A stretch of 9,533 bases of DNA from an uncultured Leuconostoc sp. (GCA_900554745.1 USIU01000034.1:1-9533); one strand, 5' to 3'; counted from the stretch's first letter, positions 1-6,829 are shown. The notes: generated by a model from the sequence alone, not told the origin. Translations and numbers: made by a program.

Positions 1-53
1 CGAAGGAACGGAGTTACAGTCCGTCGCGTTTAGCCAGACTTCGCTACACTCCC
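1..53 (-). tRNA. tRNA-Tyr (anticodon GTA), 3' part cut off by window edge
   Basis: Read on the minus strand from position 53, the sequence gives a 7-nt acceptor strand GGGAGTG, the TA linker, a D arm closed by GCG/CGC, and an anticodon stem ACGGA/TCCGT enclosing the 7-nt loop CTGTAAC. The anticodon GTA lies at 17-15, which assigns tyrosine. The following TCCTTCG is the start of the long variable arm expected of bacterial tRNA-Tyr (class II). The T arm, acceptor 3' strand and CCA region lie beyond position 1. A promoter about 20 bp upstream supports independent transcription, possibly of a tRNA cluster continuing to the left. Confidence 0.93.
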
Positions 54-73
54 ATATCTCAAACAACTATATT

Positions 74-102
74 ATAATAACAAATATTCAAAACCTTGAC
101 AA
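74..102 (-). promoter_or_regulatory. Candidate promoter of tRNA-Tyr
   Basis: On the minus strand, a -35-like TTGTCA (102-97) is separated by 17 bp from a -10-like TATTAT (79-74). An overlapping TATAAT (76-71) is a better -10 hexamer but would need a 20-bp spacer. Either gives a start roughly 10-15 nt before the mature tRNA 5' end, as is usual for tRNA genes. Confidence 0.55.
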
Positions 103-185
103 CCCCTTTTGGGATATTTTTTTGATTTTTTGTTTTGCGCCTGGTCATCGGCATGTACGCGCTGCGAGATTTCACGCAAATTATC

Positions 186-214
186 TTGTTTATATTGCGG
201 GCATTCATTATACT
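186..214 (+). promoter_or_regulatory. Candidate promoter of the PAP2-family gene
   Basis: TTGTTT (186-191) and TATACT (209-214) are spaced by exactly 17 bp. Transcription would start near 221, giving a leader of about 30 nt to the ATG at 252. This promoter is divergent from the tRNA-Tyr promoter. The rest of 54-251 holds nothing else I can identify. Confidence 0.6.
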
Positions 215-251
215 AGAATAAGGTAAAAAACTGCATTTGGAGTTGTCGCTT

Positions 252-920
252 ATGATTGTATCCGCCACCAATAAACAGCGCCGGCAAGCGTTAGTTTGCT
301 TTGTGATTGCCTGTCTACTTGGCCTGCTCACTAAATTTAATATTCTAGTGCCTGTCGCACTCGACCAACTGGTCCACGGCTGGTTTAATACCGTGCAGTC
401 GAACTTTGGTGACACCGTCATGGCCATCGCGGCATTTTTAGGTAATCCCATCGTCGATATCATTTATGCCTTTATTTTGGCTGGTGTGCTCGTGATTGCC
501 CAATTGCGGATTCCGGCCATTTGGACCGTGGCTAGTCTATTAATCGGCGATTTGGTATTAAGTATCATCCGTTTCATCGTCAACCGTCCCCGACCGGTTG
601 GACACTTATTATCGGATACCGGCTCTTCATTTCCAAGTGCGCATGTCTTTGGCCTGTTTGTTGTGATTTTCATTATTGGGATCTTAGTGACGCCAAACAT
701 CAACAGTGAACGCGCACAAATCATCATCACCTGGCTAACTCTACTCATCGGCGCCCTCACGATTATGAGTCGTTTGTATTTCAACGCTAATTTTATCAGC
801 GATACAATCGCAGCCATTCTCTTTGCCTACACTTGGGTAATTTTTTCGGCCACGTTATATCCAAAGTTTGCAACCTTTCTCCAACGACGTGTGCCATTAT
901 TTGAACATGAAGAAATTTAA
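252..920 (+). CDS. PAP2-superfamily integral membrane protein with altered catalytic motif
   Basis: The protein has 222 residues with about six hydrophobic segments, so it acts in the cytoplasmic membrane. PAP2-type phosphatases remove phosphate from lipid phosphates or undecaprenyl pyrophosphate. The three PAP2 motifs are recognisable. C1 is R107-x6-R114-P115, with Arg for the usual Lys. C2 is PSAH at 128-131. C3 is S173-R174...N180...D184. In the family, C3 is SR-x5-H-x3-D and its His is the phosphate-accepting nucleophile. Here codon 789-791 is AAT (Asn), so ordinary catalysis is doubtful. I chose ATG 252 because GGAG at 239-242 lies 9 nt upstream; an in-frame TTG at 237 would add five residues but is less well spaced from any Shine-Dalgarno. 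The gene is monocistronic, followed by a terminator. The substrate cannot be told, and it may be a non-enzymatic paralogue. Confidence 0.85.
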   Translation: MIVSATNKQRRQALVCFVIACLLGLLTKFNILVPVALDQLVHGWFNTVQSNFGDTVMAIAAFLGNPIVDIIYAFILAGVLVIAQLRIPAIWTVASLLIGDLVLSIIRFIVNRPRPVGHLLSDTGSSFPSAHVFGLFVVIFIIGILVTPNINSERAQIIITWLTLLIGALTIMSRLYFNANFISDTIAAILFAYTWVIFSATLYPKFATFLQRRVPLFEHEEI

Positions 921-953
921 AAAGCGTGATTGCGTTATGCAATCACGCTTTTT
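919..953. terminator. Bidirectional intrinsic terminator between PAP2 gene and nrdF
   Basis: A perfect 15-bp inverted repeat (919-933 with 939-953; core GCGTGATTGC/GCAATCACGC) encloses the 5-nt loop GTTAT. It is flanked by A5 on the left and T5 on the right, so it has a U-tract in both directions. It begins within the PAP2 stop codon and ends one base before the nrdF stop, serving both convergent genes. Confidence 0.93.
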
Positions 954-954
954 A

Positions 955-1932
955 TTATTGACCGATTGTGTAATCGTCGTCTTCCATCGCTTCAACAGCG
1001 CCCAGAAGATACCCGTTCCCAACACCTGAGAAAAAGTCATGGTTTGCTGTTGACGTTGACAAACCATTCATCACCACCGGATTGACATCTTCGGCACCGT
1101 CAGGGAACATGGGTTCCTGACCAAGATTCATCAACGCTTTGTTAGCGTTATAGCGCAGGAAGGTCATGACTTGCTCATACCAACCCAAGTCATCGTACAA
1201 TTCATGCGTATACTTTTCTTCATTTTCATAAAGATCATAAAGCATGTCATACATCCAAGCTTGTAGTTCTGCCTGTTCATCTTCAGGCAATTGGTTAAAG
1301 CCAATTTGGAACTTATAGCCAATATACGTACCGTGAACAGATTCATCACGAATAATCAACTTGATGATTTCTGCCACGTTGAGCATTTTGTTGTGTCCCA
1401 AGAAATAAAGCGGTGTATAAAAACCAGAATAGAACAAGAATGTTTCCAAAAAGACTGACGCAATCTTCTTTTGCAACGGTGTACCTGTTTGGTAAACATC
1501 GTTAATACGATTCGCCTTATACTGCAAGAATTCGTTGTTATCGGCCCAATCGAAGATGGCTTCGATTTCTGCCTTTTCGTTTAACGTTTCAAAAATTGAT
1601 GAATAAGACTTAGCATGCACAGACTCCATAAATTGGATGTTGTTCAAGACCGCTTCTTCTTTTTGGTTGATCGCATCAAACTTAAGTTGCGCCATCCCGT
1701 CTTGTGATTGCAAGGTATCCAACGTTGTCAAACCACCAAACACCAAGTTCATCGTTTTTTGTTCTTGCGGTGACATGTTACCACGCCAGTGTCGCAAATC
1801 ATTTGAAATTGGGATACGCGTGTCGAGCCAAAATTGTTGTGTCAATTTTTCCCACGTTGCCTTATCCAACTCGTCTTCAATGTTGTTCCAGTTAATCGCT
1901 GTATATGAATTGTCTTTTAAATGTTGTACCAC
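955..1932 (-). CDS. nrdF: Class Ib ribonucleoside-diphosphate reductase, radical (beta) subunit NrdF
   Basis: This 325-residue cytoplasmic protein houses the dimetal centre (Mn or Fe) and tyrosyl radical that NrdE uses to reduce ribonucleotides to deoxyribonucleotides. All expected ligands are present: D72, E103, H106, E163, E197 and H200. The radical tyrosine is Y110, in the E-x2-H-x3-Y arrangement. Each is offset by five from the Salmonella NrdF numbering as I recall it, and the length is normal for class Ib. The start is GTG (1932-1930), chosen because GGAG lies 7 nt upstream inside the last codons of nrdI. Only two bases separate the nrdI stop from this GTG, so the two are probably translationally coupled. 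It is the last gene of the nrdEIF transcript and stops next to the bidirectional terminator. Confidence 0.98.
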   Translation of the reverse strand: MVQHLKDNSYTAINWNNIEDELDKATWEKLTQQFWLDTRIPISNDLRHWRGNMSPQEQKTMNLVFGGLTTLDTLQSQDGMAQLKFDAINQKEEAVLNNIQFMESVHAKSYSSIFETLNEKAEIEAIFDWADNNEFLQYKANRINDVYQTGTPLQKKIASVFLETFLFYSGFYTPLYFLGHNKMLNVAEIIKLIIRDESVHGTYIGYKFQIGFNQLPEDEQAELQAWMYDMLYDLYENEEKYTHELYDDLGWYEQVMTFLRYNANKALMNLGQEPMFPDGAEDVNPVVMNGLSTSTANHDFFSGVGNGYLLGAVEAMEDDDYTIGQ

Positions 1933-1934
1933 AG

Positions 1935-2375
1935 TTATTCTCCAAATATTGGTTTGATTAAGTGATAAGCTTTGTCTGCATCGAATGTGCTGCCGCGTAA
2001 TTCGTAGGCATACAACATCGGCACGTTAAATCGTTCGGCATAACGTATCGCTGTTAAATTGAATTGGGCGTTAAAATTACGGTTCCCCGAGCCAATAACC
2101 CCTTTGAGATAATGCCGGTTACGCCCAAAGGCGATATAGTCGCCCAAAGCGTTCGTAAAAATCTCCGTGACTTCTGGCCCAGTCCCCGTGCCACCTGTTA
2201 AATAGGTGGGCACAATAGCCACAAACGGCTCTGTCTCGTTAGCATAATCCGTTTCGTCCCCAATACAACGCGCATTAACTGTATCGCCATGCGCAGCTGC
2301 CACTTCGCTTAACTTTGAGACAAATGAAACTGTGTTACCTTCTGTTGACGCATATAAAATATTAATTTTGACCAT
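1935..2375 (-). CDS. nrdI: Flavodoxin-like NrdI, activase of the class Ib reductase
   Basis: The protein has 146 residues with the NrdI flavodoxin fold. The FMN phosphate loop YASTEGNT is at 8-15, a PTY-x2-GGTGTGPEVT segment follows at 56-70, and the flavin-contacting loop GSGNRNF is at 95-101. In this family, reduced NrdI supplies the oxidant that assembles the Mn(III)2-tyrosyl radical cofactor in NrdF. The ATG start (2375-2373) has two possible Shine-Dalgarno sequences, GAGGG ending 11 nt upstream and another GAGGG ending only 2 nt upstream; the first has the more workable spacing. It lies between nrdE (30-bp gap) and nrdF (2-bp gap), forming a compact operon, which fits its role of activating NrdF. 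No truncation is seen. Confidence 0.96.
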   Translation of the reverse strand: MVKINILYASTEGNTVSFVSKLSEVAAAHGDTVNARCIGDETDYANETEPFVAIVPTYLTGGTGTGPEVTEIFTNALGDYIAFGRNRHYLKGVIGSGNRNFNAQFNLTAIRYAERFNVPMLYAYELRGSTFDADKAYHLIKPIFGE

Positions 2376-2405
2376 GACCCTCTTATCCCTCGTATCGTGA
2401 TGTGT

Positions 2406-4577
2406 TTAAATTGAGCAACTTTCACACTCGTTCACACCAGATTCTTGGTTATCATCCGTAAAGGTACGAACATAATACAATGACTTAATCCCCTTATTAA
2501 AGGCATAGTGACGCAAAATAGTTAGATCACGCGTCGTCATTTTTTCCGTCCGTCCCTTTTTCCATTCATACAATGCCGTTGACAAAGTTGAACGCATGAA
2601 TAACGTTAAGGCCATCCCTTGGTCAATGTGTTCCTGGGCGGCGGCATAAACATCGATCACTTTACGCATATCCGTATCATAAGCTGACACATAATACGGC
2701 ATTGTTTCGTTGTTTAAACCAGGCGCAGGATAATACACTTTACCGATCATCCCCTCTTGACGTTCTTCAATTTTATTGACAATTGGTAACAATGTTGCGG
2801 TGGTGTCATTCACATATGAAATTGAACCTGTTGGCGCAATGGCGTGTCGATAAGCATGATACATCCCATACTTCATGACATTTTCCTTCAGTTCTAACCA
2901 GTCACGTTGGGTTGGCACGTGGTGGTTAGCGAAGGCTTCGGCGACTTGTGGTGTTTTTGGTGACCAGTCTTGCGTCAGGTACTTGTCAAAATAAGTGCCA
3001 TCCGCATACGTTGATTGGTCAAATTCAAAGAACTTTTCTTGACGTTCCTTGGCCAACTTCATTGACGCCTTAATTGAGTAGTAGTTTAACGTCATAAAGA
3101 AAGTTGACGTGAAATCAAGCGATGCTTCATCGCCATAATACATTTTGTTTTGGGCAAAATAAGCTGCCAAGCCCATTGCCCCAAGGCCAATGGCATGCTT
3201 TTCTTGGTTACCCTTGGCAATTGATGGCACCACATCTAAGTTTGACGTATCTGAAACGAACGTCAAAGCGCGCACCATGGTATCAACCGACGTTTCAAAA
3301 TCAGGTGTTGCCATCATGTTGACAATGTTGATTGATCCCAAGTTACAGCTAACATCTGATCCCAAACGCGTATAGTTTTGTTCGTTGTCCAAATCAGATG
3401 GCGTCTGAACTTGCAAGATTTCTGAACACAAGTTTGACGACACAATCTTCCCGGCAATCGGGTTAGCCCGGTTCGTCACATCAATATTAATGATGTAAGG
3501 ATAACCGGATTCTTGCTGCAACTTAGAAATTTCTTCTTCCAGCGTCCGCGCATTCAGCCGATATTTCGTAATTTGGTCATTCGCCACCATGTTGTCATAT
3601 TCAGCTGTAATATCGACGTAGTTAAAAGGCACACCGTACACTTTTTCAACGTCTGCTGGGCTAAACAAGTACATGTCTTCGTTCTTGCGCACCAGCTCAT
3701 AGAACTTATCTGGCACGGTCAAACCAAGTGACAAGGTTTTCACCCGAATCTTTTCATCCGCGTTTTCCTTCTTCGTTGACAAAAAGGCCATAATGTCAGG
3801 ATGGAAAACTGACAAATAAACAACGCCCGCACCTTGGCGTGCGCCAACTTGTGATGAAAATGTGAAAGAATCTTCCAACAATTTCATGATTGGCACTACG
3901 CCACCGGCCGAATTGGCAATGCCCATGACTGGGGCTCCGGCTTCACGTAAGTTTGAGACGTTAATGCCGACGCCACCACCCATTTTTGACAATTGCAACG
4001 CCGAATTAATCGTTCGACCAATTGAATTCATATCATCCGACGTTTGAATAATGAAACATGACACCAATTCACCACGACGAGCCCGCCCAGCATTCAAAAA
4101 ACTTGGTGTGGCTGGTTGGTACCGTTGGTGGATCATTTCATCGGCCAAACGCAAGGCCAACGCTTCATTACCCGCAGCATAATACAATGCATTCATCGCA
4201 ACACGATCGATGTAAGTTTCAACGTAATATTGGCCATCATTTGTTTTCAACGCATATTGGTTATAGAACTTAAATGCCGCCATAAATGACTTGAAGTTAA
4301 AGTTCTCGCCTTCAAGGTAAGCATACAATTCTTCAATAAACGCTAAACGGTACTGTTCGATAAAGGCCCGTTCCAAAAAATCGTTCTCAAAAAGCCACTC
4401 AAAACGTTCTGACAAAGAGTCAAACTTCAAGACGTTTGGCCACACGTTTTCAGTGAGAAACGCGTCCAAGGCTTCTTGATCCTTTTCAAGTTGAATTTGA
4501 TTGTTCTTTGGAATGTTGACTTGGTTATTCAAGTCAAAGTAAGTCACTTTATCTAAGTTAATTTCTTTTAATGGCAT
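2406..4577 (-). CDS. nrdE: Class Ib ribonucleoside-diphosphate reductase, catalytic (alpha) subunit NrdE
   Basis: The protein has 723 residues, typical of NrdE, and no N-terminal ATP-cone, as expected for class Ib. The active-site cysteine pair is C174 (in VSCF) and C411 (in VSCNLGS). The thiyl-radical motif N-x-C-x-E is at N382-C384-E386. The radical-transfer tyrosines are Y701-Y702, and the C-terminal shuttle pair is C718-x2-C721, which is re-reduced by NrdH. It converts NDPs to dNDPs using the NrdF radical. ATG (4577-4575) is chosen with AAGGGA at 4591-4586, 8 nt upstream. It is co-transcribed with nrdI and nrdF and has its own candidate promoter. The order here is H-E-I-F, not the H-I-E-F order known from Escherichia coli and Lactococcus. 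Confidence 0.98.
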   Translation of the reverse strand: MPLKEINLDKVTYFDLNNQVNIPKNNQIQLEKDQEALDAFLTENVWPNVLKFDSLSERFEWLFENDFLERAFIEQYRLAFIEELYAYLEGENFNFKSFMAAFKFYNQYALKTNDGQYYVETYIDRVAMNALYYAAGNEALALRLADEMIHQRYQPATPSFLNAGRARRGELVSCFIIQTSDDMNSIGRTINSALQLSKMGGGVGINVSNLREAGAPVMGIANSAGGVVPIMKLLEDSFTFSSQVGARQGAGVVYLSVFHPDIMAFLSTKKENADEKIRVKTLSLGLTVPDKFYELVRKNEDMYLFSPADVEKVYGVPFNYVDITAEYDNMVANDQITKYRLNARTLEEEISKLQQESGYPYIINIDVTNRANPIAGKIVSSNLCSEILQVQTPSDLDNEQNYTRLGSDVSCNLGSINIVNMMATPDFETSVDTMVRALTFVSDTSNLDVVPSIAKGNQEKHAIGLGAMGLAAYFAQNKMYYGDEASLDFTSTFFMTLNYYSIKASMKLAKERQEKFFEFDQSTYADGTYFDKYLTQDWSPKTPQVAEAFANHHVPTQRDWLELKENVMKYGMYHAYRHAIAPTGSISYVNDTTATLLPIVNKIEERQEGMIGKVYYPAPGLNNETMPYYVSAYDTDMRKVIDVYAAAQEHIDQGMALTLFMRSTLSTALYEWKKGRTEKMTTRDLTILRHYAFNKGIKSLYYVRTFTDDNQESGVNECESCSI

Positions 4578-4599
4578 AATTACAATCCCTTACTAGATT

Positions 4600-4628
4600 A
4601 TTGTATTTGTTATAAAGGCGGAAATCAA
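4600..4628 (-). promoter_or_regulatory. Candidate promoter of nrdEIF
   Basis: On the minus strand, TTGATT (4628-4623) and TACAAT (4605-4600) are separated by exactly 17 bp. Transcription would start near 4593, just before the nrdE Shine-Dalgarno at 4591-4586, giving a very short leader of about 16 nt. The -35 and spacer overlap one arm of the stem-loop at 4614-4656. No NrdR-box-like palindrome is obvious here. Confidence 0.5.
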
Positions 4629-4656
4629 CAACTCATCGCCGTCGACTTCCGCCTTT
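4614..4656 (-). promoter_or_regulatory. Stem-loop between nrdH and nrdE (weak terminator or processing site)
   Basis: A perfect 10-bp inverted repeat (4614-4623 with 4647-4656; AAAGGCGGAA/TTCCGCCTTT) encloses a 23-nt loop. On the nrdH-nrdE transcript the 3' arm is followed by only TTT then ATAAC, so it is a poor intrinsic terminator. It could attenuate read-through, be a processing site, or stabilise the 3' end of nrdH mRNA. It fills most of the 100-bp gap between the two genes. Confidence 0.55.
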
Positions 4657-4677
4657 GGTCTTTATCAATCGCTTGAA

Positions 4678-4908
4678 TTAAGCTGAAATCTTTTTGAGTA
4701 CGTCTGGCCGGAAACCAGAAAACTTTGGCATACCTTCAACCGCCACCACCGGTGTTTGACGGAAGCCATCAGCTTTTAATGTTTCCACATACGCCACTTC
4801 TTCTTCAATGTTGATTTCTTTAAAGGGGATGCCTTGCGCTGACAAAAACTTTTTTGTCATTTTGCATTGCACGCAGTTATATTTTGTATAGACCGTTACT
4901 TTTTCCAT
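4678..4908 (-). CDS. nrdH: Glutaredoxin-like NrdH-redoxin, electron donor to NrdE
   Basis: The protein is 76 residues long, the usual NrdH size. It has a thioredoxin-fold core with the redox motif C12-V-Q-C15, the cis-proline T52-P53, and the C-terminal SGFRPD motif at 64-69 that separates NrdH from ordinary glutaredoxins. The residue before SGFRPD is Phe63, where Trp is common, a mild substitution. It passes electrons, normally from thioredoxin reductase, to the C-terminal cysteines of NrdE. The ATG (4908-4906) is preceded by GAGG 8 nt upstream. It is the first gene of the nrd cluster, separated from nrdE by a stem-loop and a second promoter. Confidence 0.97.
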   Translation of the reverse strand: MEKVTVYTKYNCVQCKMTKKFLSAQGIPFKEINIEEEVAYVETLKADGFRQTPVVAVEGMPKFSGFRPDVLKKISA

Positions 4909-4947
4909 AATCGTTGCCTCAATCTTTTGTCTTAATTGTTAATAGCT

Positions 4948-4975
4948 AGTTTACCCTGTTTTGGAAATTAAACAA
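4948..4975 (-). promoter_or_regulatory. Possible promoter of nrdH
   Basis: On the minus strand, TTGTTT (4975-4970) and TAAACT (4953-4948) are spaced by 16 bp. A start near 4941 would leave a leader of about 33 nt. The -10 matches the consensus at four of six positions, so this is a modest candidate. I saw no clear NrdR-box palindrome. Confidence 0.35.
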
Positions 4976-5280
4976 GGACAGTATACGTCTTCACAAACAG
5001 TTGTTCGACATGAGACAATGTTAGCAATTGTTTGCCGAGAAAAATGATTTTAAATTTCACAAACTTATTTTTTGTGCATGAAAAACCGCATCATATCAAC
5101 GTTTATGACCATTTCATCACAAATGAAATACCCGTCAAAATCTTAGAAAACACAGCAAAAGTGCCGATTGTCGCGCCTCACCGTGATTTATGCCAATCGT
5201 CTCGTCGCTGCCTAAGCGAAATTGTGTTCGTTATCCCAGCGTACCGGTTCTCACCCACCCACTCTCCCTGGCAGACACGT
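4976..5280. other. Unassigned intergenic segment between divergent nrdH and the CorC-type gene
   Basis: About 300 bp without a convincing gene. An open frame on the plus strand runs from a TTG at 5032 to 5424 but overlaps the promoter and start of the next gene and resembles no family I know. Visible structures are a perfect 7-bp hairpin ATTTCAT-CACAA-ATGAAAT (5111-5129) and a CTGCC/GGCAG pairing across roughly 5210-5275, ending shortly before a T5 run on the plus strand. A small RNA or a decayed gene is possible, but nothing proves either. Confidence 0.4.
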
Positions 5281-5309
5281 TTTTATTTCATTGGGTTTTC
5301 TGGTATAAT
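5281..5309 (+). promoter_or_regulatory. Extended -10 promoter of the CNNM/CorC gene
   Basis: TATAAT at 5304-5309 is preceded by TGG (5301-5303), giving an extended -10. The -35 region at 17 bp is only T-rich (TTTTAT, 5281-5286), which an extended -10 can compensate. The start near 5316 leaves a leader of about 30 nt to the TTG start. Confidence 0.7.
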
Positions 5310-5345
5310 ATCGGGTAGTATACATAAGAAAAGAGGTTTACGACT

Positions 5346-6740
5346 TTGGATTCTGGTCCGTCTATGCTCCTTAACTTTGTCATTATTGTTTTGGTGCTGT
5401 TACTCGCTATTTTGTTCACGTTAACAGAATACTCTTTGGTTAAAGTACGTCTGAGTGCGCTCCGCGATTTGCAAGAAAATCGCGAGAAGCCCTCACGTAA
5501 TATTGATCACGCCATTTATATGGCCTCCCATTTAACTGAATATCTCTCAACTGCGCAAGTCGGTATCACGCTGACGAGTTTGATTTTAGGTTGGATTGGT
5601 GAAGAAACCGTTGCTGAAATTATTCTCAAGACGGGGCTGATTCCAGCAGAATATGCTGGCGCCGTTTCATCAGTTTCAGCCATGATTATTTTCACGGTGG
5701 TGCATGCGGTATTTACTGATTTGGTGCCAAAAAACATTGCGATTGAAGAACCCATTAAGGTCTTGTTGCTGATTGTGCGGCCAGTACGTTTCTTCCATAT
5801 TGTGCTGTTCCCACTGATTTGGACACTAGATCACTTATCAAATCTGATCACCCATATGCTGGGCTTCCGCACGGATGGCGAAGAAGATATCTACTCACAA
5901 ACTGAAATCTTGTCGCTATCACGTAACGCCGCTGAGGCAGGTGAACTAGACGAAGAAGATTTGACGTTTATGAAGCGTGCCTTTGAAATGAACGACAAGG
6001 TCGCGGTGGATATTATGATTGACCGGACGTCAATGACTGCCATTGACGTTACCACAACTATTGCTGATGCATTAAATCTTTACTTACAAGATCGTTACTC
6101 ACGTTTCCCAGTCATTGCTGATAATGACAAGGATAAGGTCTTGGGGTATGTGTTTATCTATGACTTGATTCGTCAATCTCGTATCAACGATCAAGATACG
6201 GTGGCTAAAATTATGCGTGATATTCCCGCCGTCCCTGAAAACATGGACTTGCACGATGTCATGGATGAAATGATTATCAAGCGTTCCCCAATCGCCATTG
6301 TCGTGGACGAATATGGTGGTACCAGTGGTATGATTACGGATAAAGATATTTACGAAGAACTTTTCGGTACGGTCCGTGATGAAATTGATGATGTGTCAGA
6401 TGATTACATTGAAAAGCTCGGAGATCACCGTTATAAAGTATCTGGTAAGATGACGCTGTATGACTTTGAACGTTACTTCAACAAGAAGATTAAAGAACTT
6501 GAAGAAGACGAAGCCGTGACCTTGACGGGTTATGTCTTAAATCACGATCCAGAATTTAGAGCTGGTGACACGATGCAAGTGGCCAACTTTAAGTTCACTG
6601 CCTTGGATTATGACAATGCGTACATTTCAGAATTCATTGTGCAAGAACTGCCAACCCCAAAAGAAGACTTAAACAATAACGGCATCTTCGACGAAGATGA
6701 AAAAGATGATAAGTCGGATACAGCGGAATCACCCGCTTAA
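5346..6740 (+). CDS. CNNM/CorC (HlyC)-family membrane protein with CBS pair, putative Mg2+/divalent cation exporter
   Basis: The protein has 464 residues. An N-terminal DUF21/CNNM membrane domain (about 7-172) carries the family segments TLTEYSLVKVR (25-35) and TAQVGITLTSLILGW (69-83). The usual GELVPKN is TDLVPKN here (124-130), so the acidic residue is Asp125 instead of Glu. Two CBS domains follow (about 221-283 and 286-346, the second with VVDEYGGTSG), then a CorC_HlyC domain (about 353-434). Relatives export Mg2+ and bind nucleotide through the CBS pair; haemolysin labels are historical. The last 30 residues are acidic and contain an EF-hand-like loop at 441-452. The start is TTG 5346, because AAGAGG (5331-5336) lies 9 nt upstream. 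The later ATG at 5364 lacks a Shine-Dalgarno. It is a single-gene unit with its own promoter and terminator. Confidence 0.9.
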   Translation: MDSGPSMLLNFVIIVLVLLLAILFTLTEYSLVKVRLSALRDLQENREKPSRNIDHAIYMASHLTEYLSTAQVGITLTSLILGWIGEETVAEIILKTGLIPAEYAGAVSSVSAMIIFTVVHAVFTDLVPKNIAIEEPIKVLLLIVRPVRFFHIVLFPLIWTLDHLSNLITHMLGFRTDGEEDIYSQTEILSLSRNAAEAGELDEEDLTFMKRAFEMNDKVAVDIMIDRTSMTAIDVTTTIADALNLYLQDRYSRFPVIADNDKDKVLGYVFIYDLIRQSRINDQDTVAKIMRDIPAVPENMDLHDVMDEMIIKRSPIAIVVDEYGGTSGMITDKDIYEELFGTVRDEIDDVSDDYIEKLGDHRYKVSGKMTLYDFERYFNKKIKELEEDEAVTLTGYVLNHDPEFRAGDTMQVANFKFTALDYDNAYISEFIVQELPTPKEDLNNNGIFDEDEKDDKSDTAESPA

Positions 6741-6744
6741 TGAC

Positions 6745-6768
6745 AAGACCGCGTTAGCGGTCTTTTTT
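6745..6768 (+). terminator. Intrinsic terminator of the CNNM/CorC gene
   Basis: A perfect 8-bp stem AAGACCGC (6745-6752) / GCGGTCTT (6757-6764) has the tetraloop GTTA and is followed by TTTT. It begins 4 nt after the stop codon. Confidence 0.93.
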
Positions 6769-6784
6769 AGTGGGCTGAATTTTA

Positions 6785-6793
6785 TGTTAGAAT
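6785..6793 (+). promoter_or_regulatory. Extended -10 promoter element of the histidine phosphatase gene
   Basis: TG (6785-6786) followed by one base and TAGAAT (6788-6793) forms an extended -10. The corresponding -35 position falls on the T-run of the preceding terminator and matches weakly. A start near 6800 would lie just upstream of the AGGAGG at 6811-6816. Confidence 0.45.
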
Positions 6794-6810
6794 GGAGGTA
6801 TTAACCATTT

Positions 6811-6816
6811 AGGAGG
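6811..6816 (+). promoter_or_regulatory. Strong Shine-Dalgarno with no optimally spaced start codon
   Basis: AGGAGG is a full anti-16S match. No ATG, GTG or TTG opening a usable frame occurs 5-10 nt downstream. A TTG at 6820 is followed at once by TAG, and the next TTG is at 6830 (13-nt spacing). This site is what makes TTG 6830 a credible start for the following gene. Confidence 0.6.
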
Positions 6817-6829
6817 CGATTGTAGCCCC

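Noticed and set aside
100..136. Terminator-like CCC-TTTT-GGG followed by T7 between tRNA and PAP2 genes
   Set aside because: The stem is only three to four base pairs, and no plus-strand transcript is known to arrive there.
237..251. TTG 237 as the start of the PAP2 gene
   Set aside because: The GGAG at 239-242 is better used as the Shine-Dalgarno of ATG 252; the TTG would overlap it and has poor spacing to any other site.
59..463. 134-codon minus-strand ORF antisense to the PAP2 gene, and a similar one at 464-817
   Set aside because: Both lie opposite a well-supported gene, have no family resemblance, and the first covers the tRNA and PAP2 promoters.
1637..1957. 106-codon plus-strand ORF antisense to nrdF
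   Set aside because: Shadow of nrdF, with a composition unlike a real protein.
4600..4975. NrdR boxes upstream of nrdH or nrdE
   Set aside because: I looked for paired ACAC-x-ATAT-like palindromes and found none that convinced me by eye.
5205..5290. T-box riboswitch on the minus strand
   Set aside because: Only a loose similarity to stem I; the conserved T-box/antiterminator sequence is absent, there is no clear promoter, and the downstream gene is nrdH at a distance.
5032..5424. 130-codon plus-strand ORF upstream of the CNNM gene
   Set aside because: It starts at a TTG without a Shine-Dalgarno, runs through the promoter and 79 bp into the real gene in another frame, and resembles no known family.
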